A DNA stretch of 64,000 nt, from contig JAWKZQ010000004.1 of the NCBI GenBank assembly GCA_041395865.1, positions 1 to 64,000 of the forward strand, written 5' to 3'. Below the pieces are notes generated by a model. It did not search any database, was not told the origin of the DNA, and saw nothing but the letters and a program-made list of their open reading frames with translations. The translations under genes were made by a program, and so were the position numbers. Below are positions 62,635 through 64,000 of the stretch, one piece after another; position 1 is the first letter of the stretch; each line of letters begins with the position of its first letter. The DNA is from IMCC2047 sp041395865. GTDB lineage: Bacteria; Pseudomonadota; Gammaproteobacteria; Pseudomonadales; IMCC2047.

Positions 62635-63569
62635 AATACCAGGCCGATCCGATCGGCATTATCACTGCCCTGCTGAACGGGTGCCAACGGCCCGATCCCC
62701 TGGGGAATCAAACGCTCAAGCTCGATTCCGGCATCAACCAACACGCCCCTAACGGCTTCTGCACGAACCAGTGAACGGCTTTTAAGCACATCCAGGTCAT
62801 CAGCCCCGGACAAGTTGCCAACGATATAAAGCTTCAGCCGGGTATTTTTCTTTAACGCCTCGACGACAGCCGCCAATCGCTTATCCGATTCCTGAGCCAA
62901 CCCATCGCTGGCATCAAACTTAAGGTTACGCAGATTAAAAACGCCATTGATTTTAAGCTGTTCAAGAATGGTATCCGGATTAACAGCCAAATCTCCAAGA
63001 CGGCCGTCCTCAGGCTTGAGCAGATCAAGCTGAATATAGACACGCTTGTTCCCACGCTGAACAACATAGAGGGCAACAAACAGTGGCCCCTCGTCAGTTG
63101 TCAATTGGGCGGCAAGGTAGTGCTGATAACGCTGGGGACCGTAAAGTTTGCGTATGCCAAAAATACTATTAGCCCACAGGTTGCTGTCACCACACTCACG
63201 CGCATGACATTCATACAAGAGATTGTGAGAAAGCTGCTTTAGTTGGGAGCTGTAATGATCGAACACCTGATTCGAGGGTTCGGCGTCCGGAGCCCGATAG
63301 GTTATACGCGTTAACACCCCGGACAAGCGCTCAGCATACTCCAGCTCCATCACCCCGTTGACGGTTTTTGGCGCACTGAGGGAGAAAAGATAGTCGGCCG
63401 TATTACTCTGGCTATAGTCTTCAATTTTGGAGCGGGCGTAACGTTTAAAATAGTCGGAGTCCCTTGAACCCGCTACATCTTCGCTTGCATCGAACGCATA
63501 GCTACCTGGAACACCGCAGAATAGAAATAAGGAAACCAGATAAATAGCTGTCTTTTTCAATGACATCAT
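62625..63569 (-). CDS. DUF4892/OmpA-like envelope protein
   Basis: The ATG at 63569 begins MMSLKKTAIYLVSLFLFCGV, a signal peptide; 21 upstream codons were dropped. The 314-residue protein has a DUF4892-type N-terminal half (about 30-210: SRDSDYFKRYARSKIEDYSQ, CHARECGDSNLWANSIFGIR) and an OmpA-C-like end (about 235-314: SLVRAEAVRGVLVDAGIELERLIPQGIGPLAP). The usual peptidoglycan-binding GHTD motif is replaced by GNLSGADDLD, so binding to diaminopimelate may be weak. Function unknown; periplasmic or outer-membrane by signal peptide. Confidence 0.82.
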   Translation of the reverse strand: MMSLKKTAIYLVSLFLFCGVPGSYAFDASEDVAGSRDSDYFKRYARSKIEDYSQSNTADYLFSLSAPKTVNGVMELEYAERLSGVLTRITYRAPDAEPSNQVFDHYSSQLKQLSHNLLYECHARECGDSNLWANSIFGIRKLYGPQRYQHYLAAQLTTDEGPLFVALYVVQRGNKRVYIQLDLLKPEDGRLGDLAVNPDTILEQLKINGVFNLRNLKFDASDGLAQESDKRLAAVVEALKKNTRLKLYIVGNLSGADDLDVLKSRSLVRAEAVRGVLVDAGIELERLIPQGIGPLAPVQQGSDNADRIGLVLQE

Positions 63570-63662
63570 CGATTCGGTGCCGCCCTCTTTTATTATCAAT
63601 GGAGTTCGTTTGAATATAACACTGCCGCCCAATCGCTTAAACGCTCTGGCGGAGTTATTGGC

Positions 63663-63971
63663 TCAAAGGACCATACTTGCCCAGGCTACGTAAATCAGCA
63701 AAACGCCTAATAGCCAGGAGAGCAACATGATCAAACGCAGGCAGATTGCCGGCCGCTGCAACCACCAGCCAATATAGTGTTCAAGGTTTCTGGCGCCTAG
63801 CATGATGGCCGTCAGGGCGCCAAACAGGGCCAGCACCCCGACCACATAAAAAAGGGTAGGATACTGGCTCACCGGTGCCGCAATCAGCAAGAGACAACCC
63901 AGCAGCAAACGTGTCCCAAAAACCCAGTAAAGTCCTTGGGAAGTGCGTATAACACGCCGCATATAATCCAT
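63663..63971 (-). CDS. Small inner-membrane protein of unknown function
   Basis: A 102-residue protein with three hydrophobic helices (about 13-35, 38-58 and 75-100) and basic N-terminus (MDYMRRVIRT). No family is recognised. It lies 30 bases before an OmpA-like gene frame and reads the same way. The upstream DNA contains the sequence AAAGGAGGT on the plus strand, which would suit a plus-strand gene beyond the window, not this one. Confidence 0.6.
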   Translation of the reverse strand: MDYMRRVIRTSQGLYWVFGTRLLLGCLLLIAAPVSQYPTLFYVVGVLALFGALTAIMLGARNLEHYIGWWLQRPAICLRLIMLLSWLLGVLLIYVAWASMVL

Positions 63972-64000
63972 AAAGGAGGTCGGTAAAATAAAGCCCCAGA

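Overview
The window is ordinary chromosomal DNA of a gammaproteobacterium with moderate GC content. Gene order is close to Pseudomonas: tig-clpP-clpX-lon-hupB-ppiD; Pro/Arg/His/Leu tRNAs next to cysS-glnS-ppiB-lpxH; trxB-aat-ate-infA facing clpS-clpA; leuCDB-asd-fimV-truA-trpF-accD-folC-dedD-cvpA-metZ. Together with the protein sequences this suggests a marine or cellulolytic Cellvibrionales-type bacterium (inference; no 16S gene is present). No phage, insertion sequence, CRISPR array or rRNA operon was seen.

Layout. 1-6.1 kb: a Yej-type peptide ABC importer with two tandem substrate-binding proteins, the first cut by the window edge. 6.2-16.2 kb: fabI, then the protein quality-control run ppiD, hupB, lon, clpX, clpP and tig on the minus strand, led by four tRNA genes behind a near-consensus promoter. 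16.3-25.8 kb: cysS-glnS, ppiB-lpxH, miaE, gorA, a small glutaredoxin-like gene, trxB, aat and ate. 25.9-30.3 kb: infA, clpA, clpS and icd. With aat and ate this puts both N-degron-tagging transferases beside the recognition adaptor and unfoldase. 30.6-34.9 kb: a more accessory stretch with a glycosyltransferase, a short-chain epimerase, hpf, a Dyp peroxidase and a truncated hemoglobin. 35-48.2 kb: metZ, cvpA, dedD, folC, accD, trpF, truA, fimV, asd, leuB, leuD and leuC, with a divergent LysR regulator. purF, which sits between cvpA and metZ in Pseudomonas, is absent from that position.

49.2-53.4 kb is the most unusual part. It is a compact minus-strand cassette of a TonB-dependent receptor, a stand-alone protein resembling the N-terminal domain of archaeal TiaS, a roughly six-helix membrane protein, and a periplasmic binding protein of the tungstate/molybdate-like fold. 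It has no ABC permease or ATPase beside it, and a perfect inverted repeat lies just upstream. The receptor has an eleven-glycine tract encoded by a hexanucleotide tandem repeat between two cysteines. I consider this the best candidate for an undescribed uptake or modification system.

53.6-64 kb: a membrane protein of unknown function, a CPA1 Na+/H+ antiporter, a PepSY protein/response regulator/histidine kinase operon, an HcaT-like MFS protein, aroC, prmB, folE, a DUF4892/OmpA-like protein and a small membrane protein.
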